Source of the DNA: UM-FILTER-33-9 sp964530235
Lineage (GTDB): Bacteria; Patescibacteriota; Microgenomatia; UBA1406; GWC2-37-13
Assembly (NCBI GenBank): GCA_964530235.1
Contig: CAZGYB010000003.1
Span: 62,001-126,000 of the forward strand
Length of the DNA stretch: 64,000 nt
Direction of reading: 5' to 3'
Below, piece after piece: positions 35,684 through 43,581 of the stretch (its first letter is position 1; each line of letters begins with the position of its first letter). Below the pieces are notes generated by a model. The model made no database searches and was not told the origin of the DNA. It saw only the letters and a list, made by a program, of their open reading frames with translations. The translations under genes and the position numbers were made by a program.

Positions 35684-38380
35684 CTACATTTCTATTACTA
35701 TTGTTATCGGAGTCTGCTCGTTTGACTGGCCCATCGGATTATCTGCAAAGATATCCTCAATGAGCTTATTAGATAAGTTTGATGAGTTACCCAAAACATT
35801 TCTCCCGATATCATTTGCGTCAATGATAGCAGAACCAAGATAGTTTGTAGTTAATAGTTGGTAGTTGGTAGTTTTAGAATTATTTATATTTTGGAGTTTG
35901 GTAGTTGGTGATTGTTTTGAAATTGGTACTTGGAAATTAGAAATTATTTGTTTATCTATCTCTTTACATACTTTCTCCGGTTCTTTAGGAAGGAGTTTCG
36001 CCGAAAGATTTGCCGGGTACAGAGAATATTCAGTCGGCCCGTCAATTCCTGCAGCCGAACGTCCGGCAATTCTATAAAATAAACCTCTTACTCCTACGAG
36101 CTTTCCAAGGGCGCTAACCAATGAAGCGGTCAGAATTCTGATCAGTCCAACCTCCTGAATTGCAAGCTGCATTGTCCATGGGCTTCCCAATCCAATTCCC
36201 CATGGTACTTTGCTGACAAATTTTGACAACAGTTTTGCCCAAAAAGTAGGATGTATGTCCCATATAAAATAAGCCCTTCCTTGTGCAGTCGCCACCACCT
36301 TTTCTGAAATAACTACAAACCATTTTTTATTTATTAATTTACTAATATTTTGAGATAGTGCGTTATCTAGTTCATCAGCAACTTTTTCAGCAACGTTATC
36401 TCCTTTTTTAAACAGACCTGTCCGAATTGGATAACGCCAGTATGATTTCCCCTTTATCATAATTTCATTTTTAATTTTTTTGGAAATTGGAAAGTGGTTA
36501 TTAGAAGTTGGATTTTTGAAAAACTCCCTCATCCACAACTCCAGATTCATAATCCTCCAAAAAAACAGAGTATCATCGGTTTTTCCGTTGATAAAATCCT
36601 GAAATCTCACAACCACTTCTGCTTGGTTTACAAATTTTTTTGCCTCAAAGCGCTCTCCTTTAAAAAGGTCAAGAATCTGCTTACTTTCTTTTTTAAACCA
36701 CTCGTATTCGGGAGTGGTAAAACCGATTTTATTCCTTCTTTGATTAATAAGCTTCGGCAAAATATCCTTTGTTGATTCTCGAAGAATATACTTGTTCCAT
36801 CCGTCTTTTATTACGGCCATGTCGGGAAGGGAAAATATCAGCTCAAGCAGGCGATAATCCAAAAAGGGGACTCGGCCCTCAATTGAAAACCGCATTGCAT
36901 TTTTATCTTCATAGCGCAATAGCGACTGCAAACTGTTTTTGAAAATATCATCGTGTAATCTTCGTTTAAGATGAGAATCTTCTATATGAAATTTTTCATC
37001 TTTATATTTGTCTGCGAATTCTTCATTCATCCAGTTTTTAATACCGGTCCTTTTGTCTTTTTTTATCAAAAGAAACTTTAAAATAATATCCCAGGAAGAA
37101 ATAACTTCGTTGAATAAAATCCCGTATTTTTTTTCTTTTATTAGCTGACGGAAATAGACAAAATAATAAGGCAGATATCCCGCCATCATTTCATCACTTC
37201 CTTGTCCATCGAGCAACACTGTGACATACTCATGTGCTTTTTGCATGACTCTGTATTGTGCGTAGGGACCAGTGCTTATCGTTGGCTCTTCCTGTGTTTT
37301 AACAAAATCTTTCAGATCCGAAAAAAAATCACTTGAGTTTGGTTTAATTTTGTGACTTTCTACATTCGACTTTATGGACTTCATCACCAGTTCATCAATA
37401 TACTTATCTTCATCATTGGAAGAACCCGGAAACACTGCTGAAAATGTTTTTTGTATTTTACCTACAGACTTTGTCTCATCCAACTTTTCTTGAAGGAGTT
37501 GATTGACGACTCCAACAACCGTAGAAGAATCAAGCCCTCCGGATAAACAAGAACCTACTGGAACTTCGGAAACTAATCTCCTGCGGATAGAGTCGATAAG
37601 AAGATCTCGAAATGAAGCAATTTCATATGGGGAAAAACCTGTTATTTTAGACTTTTTTAGAAGTCTACTTTCTAAATCAGTATATTTTTTAATCTCGCTT
37701 TTTTGGCCTTCAATAACCATCATTTCCCCTGGCAATAATCTTTCTACACGCTTAAAAAACGTTTCCCTCCCGTCATCATGGATACGGTATTTTAAATAAC
37801 GATAAATAATCCGCTCGTTTGGCTCAACAGGAAAAAGTCCAGAATAAATAAGCGGTTTTATTTCCGAAGAAAATATAACTATGTTATTACTTTGACTTTG
37901 AGGCTGCGCTTTTGAGTTTTGATCTTTAACATTTGACTTTACTCTTATGAAATACAGCGGTTTTATCCCAAAGTGATCTCTCGCGAGAATTGTTTTATTT
38001 CTTTTAATGTCGTGAATTGCAACTCCGAACATACCATTTAACCGATCAAAACTGTTTTCGCCCCACTCTTCATATCCTTGAAGAATTACCTCAGTATCTG
38101 ACTGAGTTTTAAAAATGTGGCCTTTTTTCTCTAATTCTATTCTTAACTCACGATAATTATAAATTTCTCCGTTATAAACGATCACTAACGATCTGTCTTT
38201 GCTATAAATCGGTTGATCACCGCCTTTTACATCAATAATAGCGAGGCGACGGCTCAAGAGAGTTACCTCATCAGTTAAAAAAAATCCTTTTCCGTCCGGC
38301 CCGCGATGCTGCAGCCATGTAGAAAATTTATGAATGAGAGGGTCATTACGAAACCCGACAAATCCGGCAATACCACACAT
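35684..38380 (-). CDS. asnB: asparagine synthetase B fused to a CofE-like (F420-0:L-glutamate ligase family) domain
   Basis: 898 residues, versus ~600-640 for AsnB. Residues 1-~620 are a complete glutamine-hydrolysing asparagine synthetase: Cys2 (MCGIAGF), the RRLAIID and EIYNYRELR blocks, and PP-loop SGGLDSS (~282). Residues ~645-898 resemble the F420-0:glutamate ligase fold (RTGLFKKGDNV; VISEKVVATAQGRA; DGPTEYSLYP; IDANDIGRNVLG). No F420 genes are seen. The inter-domain linker (~621-640), a loop at ~147-168 and a stretch at ~815-847 are encoded by short degenerate repeats. It follows htpX. A joint glutamine-amidation and glutamylation role is possible but unproven. Confidence 0.88.
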   Translation of the reverse strand: MCGIAGFVGFRNDPLIHKFSTWLQHRGPDGKGFFLTDEVTLLSRRLAIIDVKGGDQPIYSKDRSLVIVYNGEIYNYRELRIELEKKGHIFKTQSDTEVILQGYEEWGENSFDRLNGMFGVAIHDIKRNKTILARDHFGIKPLYFIRVKSNVKDQNSKAQPQSQSNNIVIFSSEIKPLIYSGLFPVEPNERIIYRYLKYRIHDDGRETFFKRVERLLPGEMMVIEGQKSEIKKYTDLESRLLKKSKITGFSPYEIASFRDLLIDSIRRRLVSEVPVGSCLSGGLDSSTVVGVVNQLLQEKLDETKSVGKIQKTFSAVFPGSSNDEDKYIDELVMKSIKSNVESHKIKPNSSDFFSDLKDFVKTQEEPTISTGPYAQYRVMQKAHEYVTVLLDGQGSDEMMAGYLPYYFVYFRQLIKEKKYGILFNEVISSWDIILKFLLIKKDKRTGIKNWMNEEFADKYKDEKFHIEDSHLKRRLHDDIFKNSLQSLLRYEDKNAMRFSIEGRVPFLDYRLLELIFSLPDMAVIKDGWNKYILRESTKDILPKLINQRRNKIGFTTPEYEWFKKESKQILDLFKGERFEAKKFVNQAEVVVRFQDFINGKTDDTLFFWRIMNLELWMREFFKNPTSNNHFPISKKIKNEIMIKGKSYWRYPIRTGLFKKGDNVAEKVADELDNALSQNISKLINKKWFVVISEKVVATAQGRAYFIWDIHPTFWAKLLSKFVSKVPWGIGLGSPWTMQLAIQEVGLIRILTASLVSALGKLVGVRGLFYRIAGRSAAGIDGPTEYSLYPANLSAKLLPKEPEKVCKEIDKQIISNFQVPISKQSPTTKLQNINNSKTTNYQLLTTNYLGSAIIDANDIGRNVLGNSSNLSNKLIEDIFADNPMGQSNEQTPITIVIEM
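35841..35936. repeat. coding repeat tract in asnB fusion (TAGTTGG family)
   Basis: Degenerate units TAGTTGG / AGTTTGG / AATTGG repeat about every 7-10 bases across ~95 bases. In the asnB frame they encode a Thr/Asn/Gln-rich stretch (TTNYQLLTTNYL) inside the CofE-like domain, where the family has no such loop. The tract looks like an in-frame insertion that keeps the frame open. Confidence 0.65.
36480..36520. repeat. repeat-like tract at the AsnB/CofE-like junction
   Basis: GGAAATTGG-AAAGTGG-TTATTAGAAGTTGG units related to the tract at 35841-35936 encode the residues joining the two domains (about 621-635). A possible original start codon of the ligase gene (Met of MIKGKSYW) lies just after it. 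Confidence 0.5.
37877..37941. repeat. coding repeat tract in asnB (GACTTT-like)
   Basis: Units TTTGACTTTG / TTTTGAG / TTTGACTTT encode VKSNVKDQNSKAQPQSQS, an ~16-residue insertion in the loop between KPLYF and the FSSEIKPL block that is normally short in AsnB. It resembles the GatB insertion and the gatB/dnaE palindrome. Confidence 0.65.
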
Positions 38381-38390
38381 AAAATTTACT

Positions 38391-38450
38391 TAACATTTAA
38401 CATGCAACATGAAACATTTGCTCAAGATGTTACATGTTCTATATTACATG
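38391..38450. repeat. palindromic repeat element, AACATG family, copy 3 (htpX/asnB)
   Basis: The left half is aacatttaacatgcaacatgaaacat; the right half is atgttacatgttctatattacatg, its imperfect inverse. The right end supplies the htpX stop codon (38444-38446). Same unit and architecture as the copies at 22735 and 28004. Confidence 0.75.
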
Positions 38451-39346
38451 CTCCGTAAGATCCGAATTCGTTCTTCCGTTGGGGGATGCGTGCTGAAAAG
38501 TGAAGCAAACCAATTTCCTTTTGAGTTTTTTCTCAAAGGATTTGAGATAAAAAGGTGAGCCGTTGAGGTCGTTGCAGTTCGAAGGGGACGAGGGAACGCT
38601 GCAATTTTTTCTAAAGCACTTGCCAAACCTTCTGGATTTCGAGAAAGAAGCGCTCCATCTGCGTCCGACAGGAATTCTCTTTTCCGCGATATCGCAAGTT
38701 GAATTAATGTTGCAACGATAGGCGTGATGATTATAGAAAGAATCAGAACAATGAAAATGAACGGATTTGCACCTCTCCTATCATCATTATCATCCCTTCT
38801 TATACCACCCCACCAAAAACTCCGCAAAACCATATCAGAAATAAGCGCAACACTTCCGACAAGTACCGATACCACAGACGCAAGGAGAATATCATAGTTT
38901 TTTACGTGAGAAAGTTCATGCGCAATAACCCCTTCCAACTCTCCTCTTTTTAAAAGAGAAAGTAAACCGGAAGTTGCGCAAACAACAGCATTGTTAGGAT
39001 TTCTTCCAGTTGCAAAAGCATTTGGAGCGGGATCGTCTATGACATACAGCTTAGGCATGGGTATTCCTGATGCGACACACAAATTTTCAGTTACTGTGTA
39101 AAAATCAAAAAACTGTCTCTTATCGGCAGGAACTGCTCTTACGGTTAAAAGCACAATTTTGTCTGAATAGTAGTAGCTTCCAATCGTTGAAACAAGAGAA
39201 AATGCAATTCCAAAAACCAAGAATGAATGTGCAGACTGGTTTGCTACACCAACGATATAAAAGAAACCGGTAACGATAAAAAGAAATAAAGCGAAAATAA
39301 TAAAAGATCTCCGCTTGTTTGCGGCAATTTGAGAATAGACTGACAT
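38444..39346 (-). CDS. htpX: HtpX-type membrane metalloprotease
   Basis: 300 residues with two N-terminal membrane helices, the zinc motif HELSH (~140) followed by the third ligand region (FLSDADGALLSRNPEGLASAL), further helices and a THPPTEERIRIL end, all typical of M48B HtpX. It degrades misfolded membrane proteins. It lies 3 bases after lemA; lemA-htpX pairs are common. Confidence 0.95.
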   Translation of the reverse strand: MSVYSQIAANKRRSFIIFALFLFIVTGFFYIVGVANQSAHSFLVFGIAFSLVSTIGSYYYSDKIVLLTVRAVPADKRQFFDFYTVTENLCVASGIPMPKLYVIDDPAPNAFATGRNPNNAVVCATSGLLSLLKRGELEGVIAHELSHVKNYDILLASVVSVLVGSVALISDMVLRSFWWGGIRRDDNDDRRGANPFIFIVLILSIIITPIVATLIQLAISRKREFLSDADGALLSRNPEGLASALEKIAAFPRPLRTATTSTAHLFISNPLRKNSKGNWFASLFSTHPPTEERIRILRSM

Positions 39347-39349
39347 TTG

Positions 39350-39904
39350 TTACTCGAATTTGACTTCTATTTTTTTACGCTCCTCTTCTGTGGCAGCAAA
39401 AAAATCCGACTTAGTAAATCCAAACATTCCGGCAATTATGTTACTTGGAAATAGCAGTATCTTTGTATTGTATTCAAGAACGTTGCTGTTATAAAACTGT
39501 CGTGAGTAGGCAACTTTATCCTCTGTGTCTTCGAGCTGTCTTTGAAGATCTTGAAAGTTTGAACTTGCCTTTAGGTCAGGATATGACTCCGCTACCGCAA
39601 ATAAAGATTTAAGCGCTCCGGTCAACATATTATTCGCCTCTGCTTTTTCCTGCAAAGTACCTGCGGATAGTAAAGAAGATCGCGCTTTGGTAACGTTTTC
39701 AAAAACAGACTTTTCATGTTTAGCATAACCTTTGACTGTTTCAACCAAATTAGGAATGAGGTCCGCTCTTCTTTTCAGTTGAACATCAATCCCCGACAAA
39801 GCTTCCTGAATACGTGTTTTAAGCGTAATCAATCCGTTATACGTACCAATTAAATAAAGAACAAGTAAAACAGCAACTCCAAGAAATATCAACGGAATAC
39901 TCAT
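39350..39904 (-). CDS. lemA: LemA family protein
   Basis: 184 residues: an N-terminal membrane helix, then the helical bundle signature NGLITLKTRIQEALSGIDVQLKRRADLIPNLVETVKGYAKHE (seen here in parts: DVQLKRRADLIPNLVETV) and SRQFYNSNVLEYNTKI. Function is poorly defined; it is often coupled to htpX in envelope protein quality control. First gene of lemA-htpX-asnB. Confidence 0.95.
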   Translation of the reverse strand: MSIPLIFLGVAVLLVLYLIGTYNGLITLKTRIQEALSGIDVQLKRRADLIPNLVETVKGYAKHEKSVFENVTKARSSLLSAGTLQEKAEANNMLTGALKSLFAVAESYPDLKASSNFQDLQRQLEDTEDKVAYSRQFYNSNVLEYNTKILLFPSNIIAGMFGFTKSDFFAATEEERKKIEVKFE

Positions 39905-39932
39905 AATAGATATCTAAACTAATAACTAATAT

Positions 39933-39962
39933 ATTATACATATATATACCATAACCTTGCAA
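39933..39962 (-). promoter_or_regulatory. promoter of lemA-htpX-asnB
   Basis: Minus strand: -35 TTGCAA (39962-39957), 18 bp spacer, perfect -10 TATAAT (39938-39933). Leader of ~22 bases to the lemA ATG. Confidence 0.6.
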
Positions 39963-40029
39963 TTGCAATTGTATTTCGCAAAAGTTTTGTTATTATGTTA
40001 TTGCCCTATAACAATATAAAATATTTTCC

Positions 40030-40605
40030 GTGAGACAAAAAAATTACAAAAACTATCTCTTGAAGACAATTCAAGACAATTATCGTCCATTCATCATTGG
40101 AGTACTTGTCGTTCTTATTCCGCTTTTCATATTTAGCTTAAAAAAAATTACTATAAAACCTTTTTTATCTTCATTTTTTTCTCAGAATCAAACAAAACCT
40201 CTTCCACAGACAGTCAAATTATCCAAAAAATATTACCAGGTTCAAGAAGGTGAAGATCTTTGGTCAATAGCTGAAAATCTTCTCGGAAGCGGTTATTACG
40301 CCTTTTACCTTGCCAAAGAGAATAATCTTTCAGAACCGTATATTCTTAAACCAGGTCAAAGGCTTGTTATCCCCACAATCTTACCAACCATCATAGAAAG
40401 TGGGACTATTACTGCAACAGCAGCGTCGACTATGCAAAAAAGTAAAACTCCTCTCACTTATATTGTTAAGGAGGGCGATTATGTGTATAAAATTGCTGAG
40501 GAAATCTATGGAAACGGAGATTACATGAGTAAACTGATAATCGCAAACAATCTATCCTTTCCTTACAATGTAGAAATCGGCCAAAAACTTCTTATCCCGC
40601 GCTAA
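40030..40605 (+). CDS. membrane-anchored protein with two LysM domains
   Basis: 191 residues from a GTG start. A membrane helix (~20-40) is followed by two LysM modules (about 65-110 and 140-190), each with the pattern Y.V.EGD.....A....G......I...N.L..P..I..GQ.L.IP. LysM binds peptidoglycan, so the protein tethers the membrane to the wall. There is no catalytic domain. A TATAAC/TATAAA-type AT-rich stretch precedes it. Confidence 0.88.
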   Translation: MRQKNYKNYLLKTIQDNYRPFIIGVLVVLIPLFIFSLKKITIKPFLSSFFSQNQTKPLPQTVKLSKKYYQVQEGEDLWSIAENLLGSGYYAFYLAKENNLSEPYILKPGQRLVIPTILPTIIESGTITATAASTMQKSKTPLTYIVKEGDYVYKIAEEIYGNGDYMSKLIIANNLSFPYNVEIGQKLLIPR

Positions 40606-40655
40606 ATCTAATTTTCCGCATACAGTATAATAGAATGTAGACGTTTAGTATGCAT

Positions 40656-40726
40656 GCGAGATTAGTTAAGCGGTTTAACACTACCTTCCCAAGGTAGAAA
40701 GACGGGTCCGACTCCCGTATCTCGCT
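40656..40726 (+). tRNA. tRNA-Gly (anticodon CCC)
   Basis: Acceptor arms GCGAGAT/ATCTCGC pair perfectly. Anticodon stem CTACC/GGTAG holds loop TTCCCAA, anticodon CCC. CCA is not encoded. A TATAAT box is at 40626-40631. It lies 25 bases before tRNA-Thr and is probably co-transcribed with it. Confidence 0.93.
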
Positions 40727-40751
40727 CTAGAAAACAGGTGTTTCACATAAT

Positions 40752-40823
40752 GCCGAGATAGCTTAATGGTAGAGCAATTGTATCGTAAACAATAGGTTCC
40801 GGGTTCAAGTCCCGGTCTCGGCT
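40752..40823 (+). tRNA. tRNA-Thr (anticodon CGU)
   Basis: Acceptor arms GCCGAGA/TCTCGGC pair perfectly. Anticodon stem ATTGT/ACAAT holds loop ATCGTAA, anticodon CGT. The T-arm CCGGGTTCAAGTCCCGG is intact. CCA is not encoded. Confidence 0.93.
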
Positions 40824-40871
40824 CACGGCTTTTGACAGGCGATCATCGTTAGACAAAAAGGAGGTTTCAGG

Positions 40872-40931
40872 GTGCAATTTTCAGTCTTGTTTAATTTTGT
40901 GTTTATTTACAGTTGTATAAAAGTATTTTAG
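40872..40931 (+). CDS. candidate 19-residue hydrophobic leader/small protein
   Basis: A perfect AAGGAGG (40858-40864) lies 7 bases before a GTG that opens a 20-codon frame ending TAG at 40929-40931. The peptide is almost wholly hydrophobic/aromatic (VQFSVLFNFVFIY...). Strong SD sequences are rare in this window, which argues it is translated. It ends 18 bases before the ATG of the Ig-like membrane protein, so it could be a leader peptide or a small membrane protein. Confidence 0.4.
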   Translation: MQFSVLFNFVFIYSCIKVF

Positions 40932-40949
40932 ATTATAAAATTTCTGCGT

Positions 40950-41657
40950 ATGTCACGGTTGCAAAAACAAAGAAACAAACAGACAGTGTACAAAGCGTTG
41001 TTTATCCTCGTAATTATCGTGTGTTTGCTTATCTTCTTTTTTTCTTTTGGTTTTCAATTTCTAATCAACACCTCTTTGTTCATAAATCAACTTATGAACT
41101 CAAATACATCAAAAGTTACCGTTAAAAAAGAAAACCAATTGAACAGTATTATCGTGGATCCTATCCCATCAGCAACAAACAGTTCGCGATTAATACTTTC
41201 AGGAACACTTATTGGATTCGATGGAGTTGAAGTATACCTCAACGATGAAAAAGTTAAAGAAATTGAAGGAGTAACTGAATCATTTTCAGAAGAACTCGAG
41301 GGCCTGTCACCCGGTACAAATTCTATTTATTTCATTGCCAAAAATATTCAAACCAAGCAGACAAAAAAGTCAAATCAATATACAGTCCTGCTAAAAACAG
41401 AAAAGCCAAAACTAGATATTTCTTACCCAAAGGAAGGAGATACGATAAACAAACAGGAAATCATCATTCTGGGTGAAACAGAGATAGAAACATTCATTCA
41501 AATCAACATGCAACCTGTTGTAGTTGATGCTTCAGGGAAGTTTCAGCATACCATTAAGCTTTCCGAAGGCGAAAATAAAATTCAAATAAGCGCAACCGAT
41601 ATTGCAGAAAATACAGAGTCAAAAATAATTACCGTTTCGTATGTGAAGGATGATTAA
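40950..41657 (+). CDS. membrane-anchored protein with Ig-like (glucodextranase-B-like) domains
   Basis: 235 residues. A basic N-terminus and membrane helix (~12-45) are followed by two beta-sandwich repeats (about 65-140 and 145-235); the second (SYPKEGDTINKQEIIILGET ... DASGKFQHTIKLSEGENKI, quoted in parts) resembles the Ig-like domain often annotated as glucodextranase domain B. It is probably an envelope structural or binding protein. Its last 29 bases overlap, tail to tail, the O-antigen-ligase-like gene. Confidence 0.75.
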   Translation: MSRLQKQRNKQTVYKALFILVIIVCLLIFFFSFGFQFLINTSLFINQLMNSNTSKVTVKKENQLNSIIVDPIPSATNSSRLILSGTLIGFDGVEVYLNDEKVKEIEGVTESFSEELEGLSPGTNSIYFIAKNIQTKQTKKSNQYTVLLKTEKPKLDISYPKEGDTINKQEIIILGETEIETFIQINMQPVVVDASGKFQHTIKLSEGENKIQISATDIAENTESKIITVSYVKDD

Positions 41658-42813
41658 CTGATTTGTTAACCAATATATACGTCATCAGTATAGTCGTCAA
41701 GAAAAGAATAAAGGGATGCAAAAATATATTGTCTCCCAAAGAAGCAATAAAAATAAAAATAAGGAAGTAATTTGCAGGACCCGCATGTATATATATAACA
41801 TACTGCATATACAATAATGAAAGTAACCCAAATAATCCAGCGGTAACAAAGATGATCAGATAACTCGAATGATAAGAAGCTCCTGCATGAGAAACAGCGC
41901 CTAAGTTTGCAAGACCTAGTTTTTGGCGCTCATACCGGATTCGGTTATACCCCACACCGAAAAGAGGGGCTTTCGTCCATAAAGCTAGACCGTCGGAATA
42001 ATCACGAATACGTGATTGTATAGAAAATGTCCTCTTTAAATTGATTCCTTCTCCCCAATTTTTTGGAGCTACGATATACACCCCCAGAAAAAGCATAAAA
42101 AGCACTAGTAGTAAATGTGTTTTCTTTTTTAAAAATAGAAAACTAAATAGCGTTATAATCATACTAATAAGCAAAAATCTTGAGTAAGTTAAAAAGAGGA
42201 GGATAAAAAATGTACTAAGCACAAGTATTTTAATAACGGTTTGACTTTTTTTAAATTCATAAAGGAGGAAAAAAATAATAAATAACCCAAAAATACAACC
42301 TGCAATAGATGCATCAAAAAAAACACCGAACATTCGGTACAGATGAGGATCCCAACCTAAATATTCCAAATTGCGAAGATCGGGATAAAATAAATATTGG
42401 AGAATAGAAGAAACAGCAAAACTTAGCGCCAATACAAAAAGCAACACATGCATCTTCGTTTTCAAAATACTGGTTTGTTTTATATGGTAAAAAAAGTACA
42501 AAGCAAACAGAAGGTAGAATAACAAACGAAACATATATGCAAACCCAACAAAATTTTCAAAAAAAGTAAAGCGACCGTATCGGTTCAAAAAACCAAGCAC
42601 CAGTACCAGAGGAAATAGAAAAACTATTTTTTCGTGAGACCAAAGTTTAATGAGCGGTTTAACCTTGTATAAAAAAAAGAGGGAAAGAAAAAACAATACA
42701 AGAAAAACTTCGTATACATAAATATTTACGTCCTGGTGAAGAAAAGAAATACGTCCGAGTTGGCCAAGTTGAAAAGTTAACAAAACAATAACAAAAAGCA
42801 AAGATTGAAGCAT
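41629..42813 (-). CDS. O-antigen ligase / polymerase family (Wzy_C) membrane protein
   Basis: 394 residues with about ten membrane helices and one larger external loop (~280-310) holding APLFGVGYNRIRYE and SSYLIIFVTAGLFGL, the usual Wzy_C pattern (GxGxxxF...HNxxLxxxxExG, with SHAGASYHSSYL in place of the HN motif). Such proteins join or polymerise lipid-linked glycans outside the membrane. Last gene of a five-gene glycan operon. Confidence 0.8.
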   Translation of the reverse strand: MLQSLLFVIVLLTFQLGQLGRISFLHQDVNIYVYEVFLVLFFLSLFFLYKVKPLIKLWSHEKIVFLFPLVLVLGFLNRYGRFTFFENFVGFAYMFRLLFYLLFALYFFYHIKQTSILKTKMHVLLFVLALSFAVSSILQYLFYPDLRNLEYLGWDPHLYRMFGVFFDASIAGCIFGLFIIFFLLYEFKKSQTVIKILVLSTFFILLFLTYSRFLLISMIITLFSFLFLKKKTHLLLVLFMLFLGVYIVAPKNWGEGINLKRTFSIQSRIRDYSDGLALWTKAPLFGVGYNRIRYERQKLGLANLGAVSHAGASYHSSYLIIFVTAGLFGLLSLLYMQYVIYIHAGPANYFLIFIFIASLGDNIFLHPFILFLTTILMTYILVNKSVNHPSHTKR

Positions 42814-42814
42814 T

Positions 42815-43579
42815 TTAAGAATTTTTTTCTAACTGATACTGAAATAGTTTTGCCTGGACTAAAAAAGAGTGAAAACTCATTAGAAAGGAGTATGTAAAAC
42901 CAGCGGGTCCGTCCAAAAACCCGCCGTAAAAAAAATAAGTAAGAATAAACTTACTCAAAGGAAAGACGATAAGTTTAAAAACGCTTGGTTTAGTCTTTCT
43001 TCGGAGGAGCTCTTGAGCGCGCAGAGTACTATAAAAGTTTACGTCAAATAAATATTCTTTAAGAGATTGATGCGGGTAATGACTAAGCTCATGAATGAAT
43101 GAGATAGTTTTTAAGTTTTGTTTAACTTGATACGTTTCATGAACGCTGCCAATCCATTTTCCACTTCCTTTTTTCATTAGTCGTATTAAACCCTTATTGC
43201 GCGCAGATAAAACCTCTCCATAGCGAAGTTTTTTGCCCCAAAAATAATCATGTCTTTTTATATAAGCAGCAACGGGTTCAGTTTCTTTTCGCAGAAAACT
43301 TTGAATTTCAACCTGTAGCTTGGCGGTCACGTTCTCATCCGAATCGACAAATAAGATCCATTCATACTGTGCTTTTTCCATTGCCCAGTTTCTCTGAGCG
43401 CTAAAATCTCCGTTTGAAAATCTTGAATAAAAAACAGCTTTATTTTGTAGTGCTATTTCTTTCGTAGTATCACTACTCACATCGTCGATGACAATAATTT
43501 CCTGTGCAAAAGATACTGACATAAGCGCATCTTTTAGCGTTTTTTCGGAGTTCTTGGTCAGTATTATTGCTGTCAACAT
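42815..43579 (-). CDS. family 2 glycosyltransferase (WaaE/KdtX-like)
   Basis: 254 residues from the ATG at 43579 (a TTG 6 bases upstream overlaps the previous stop). The GT-A core is clear: TAIILTKNSEKTL, VIDDVSSDT, AQRNWAM and the metal-binding LFVDSDE. The C-terminal part has GSVHETYQ and a membrane-associated segment, as in LPS-core beta-glucosyltransferases. It is similar in layout to the gene at 50009-50761. The sugar is unknown. Confidence 0.88.
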   Translation of the reverse strand: MLTAIILTKNSEKTLKDALMSVSFAQEIIVIDDVSSDTTKEIALQNKAVFYSRFSNGDFSAQRNWAMEKAQYEWILFVDSDENVTAKLQVEIQSFLRKETEPVAAYIKRHDYFWGKKLRYGEVLSARNKGLIRLMKKGSGKWIGSVHETYQVKQNLKTISFIHELSHYPHQSLKEYLFDVNFYSTLRAQELLRRKTKPSVFKLIVFPLSKFILTYFFYGGFLDGPAGFTYSFLMSFHSFLVQAKLFQYQLEKNS

Positions 43580-43581
43580 AT

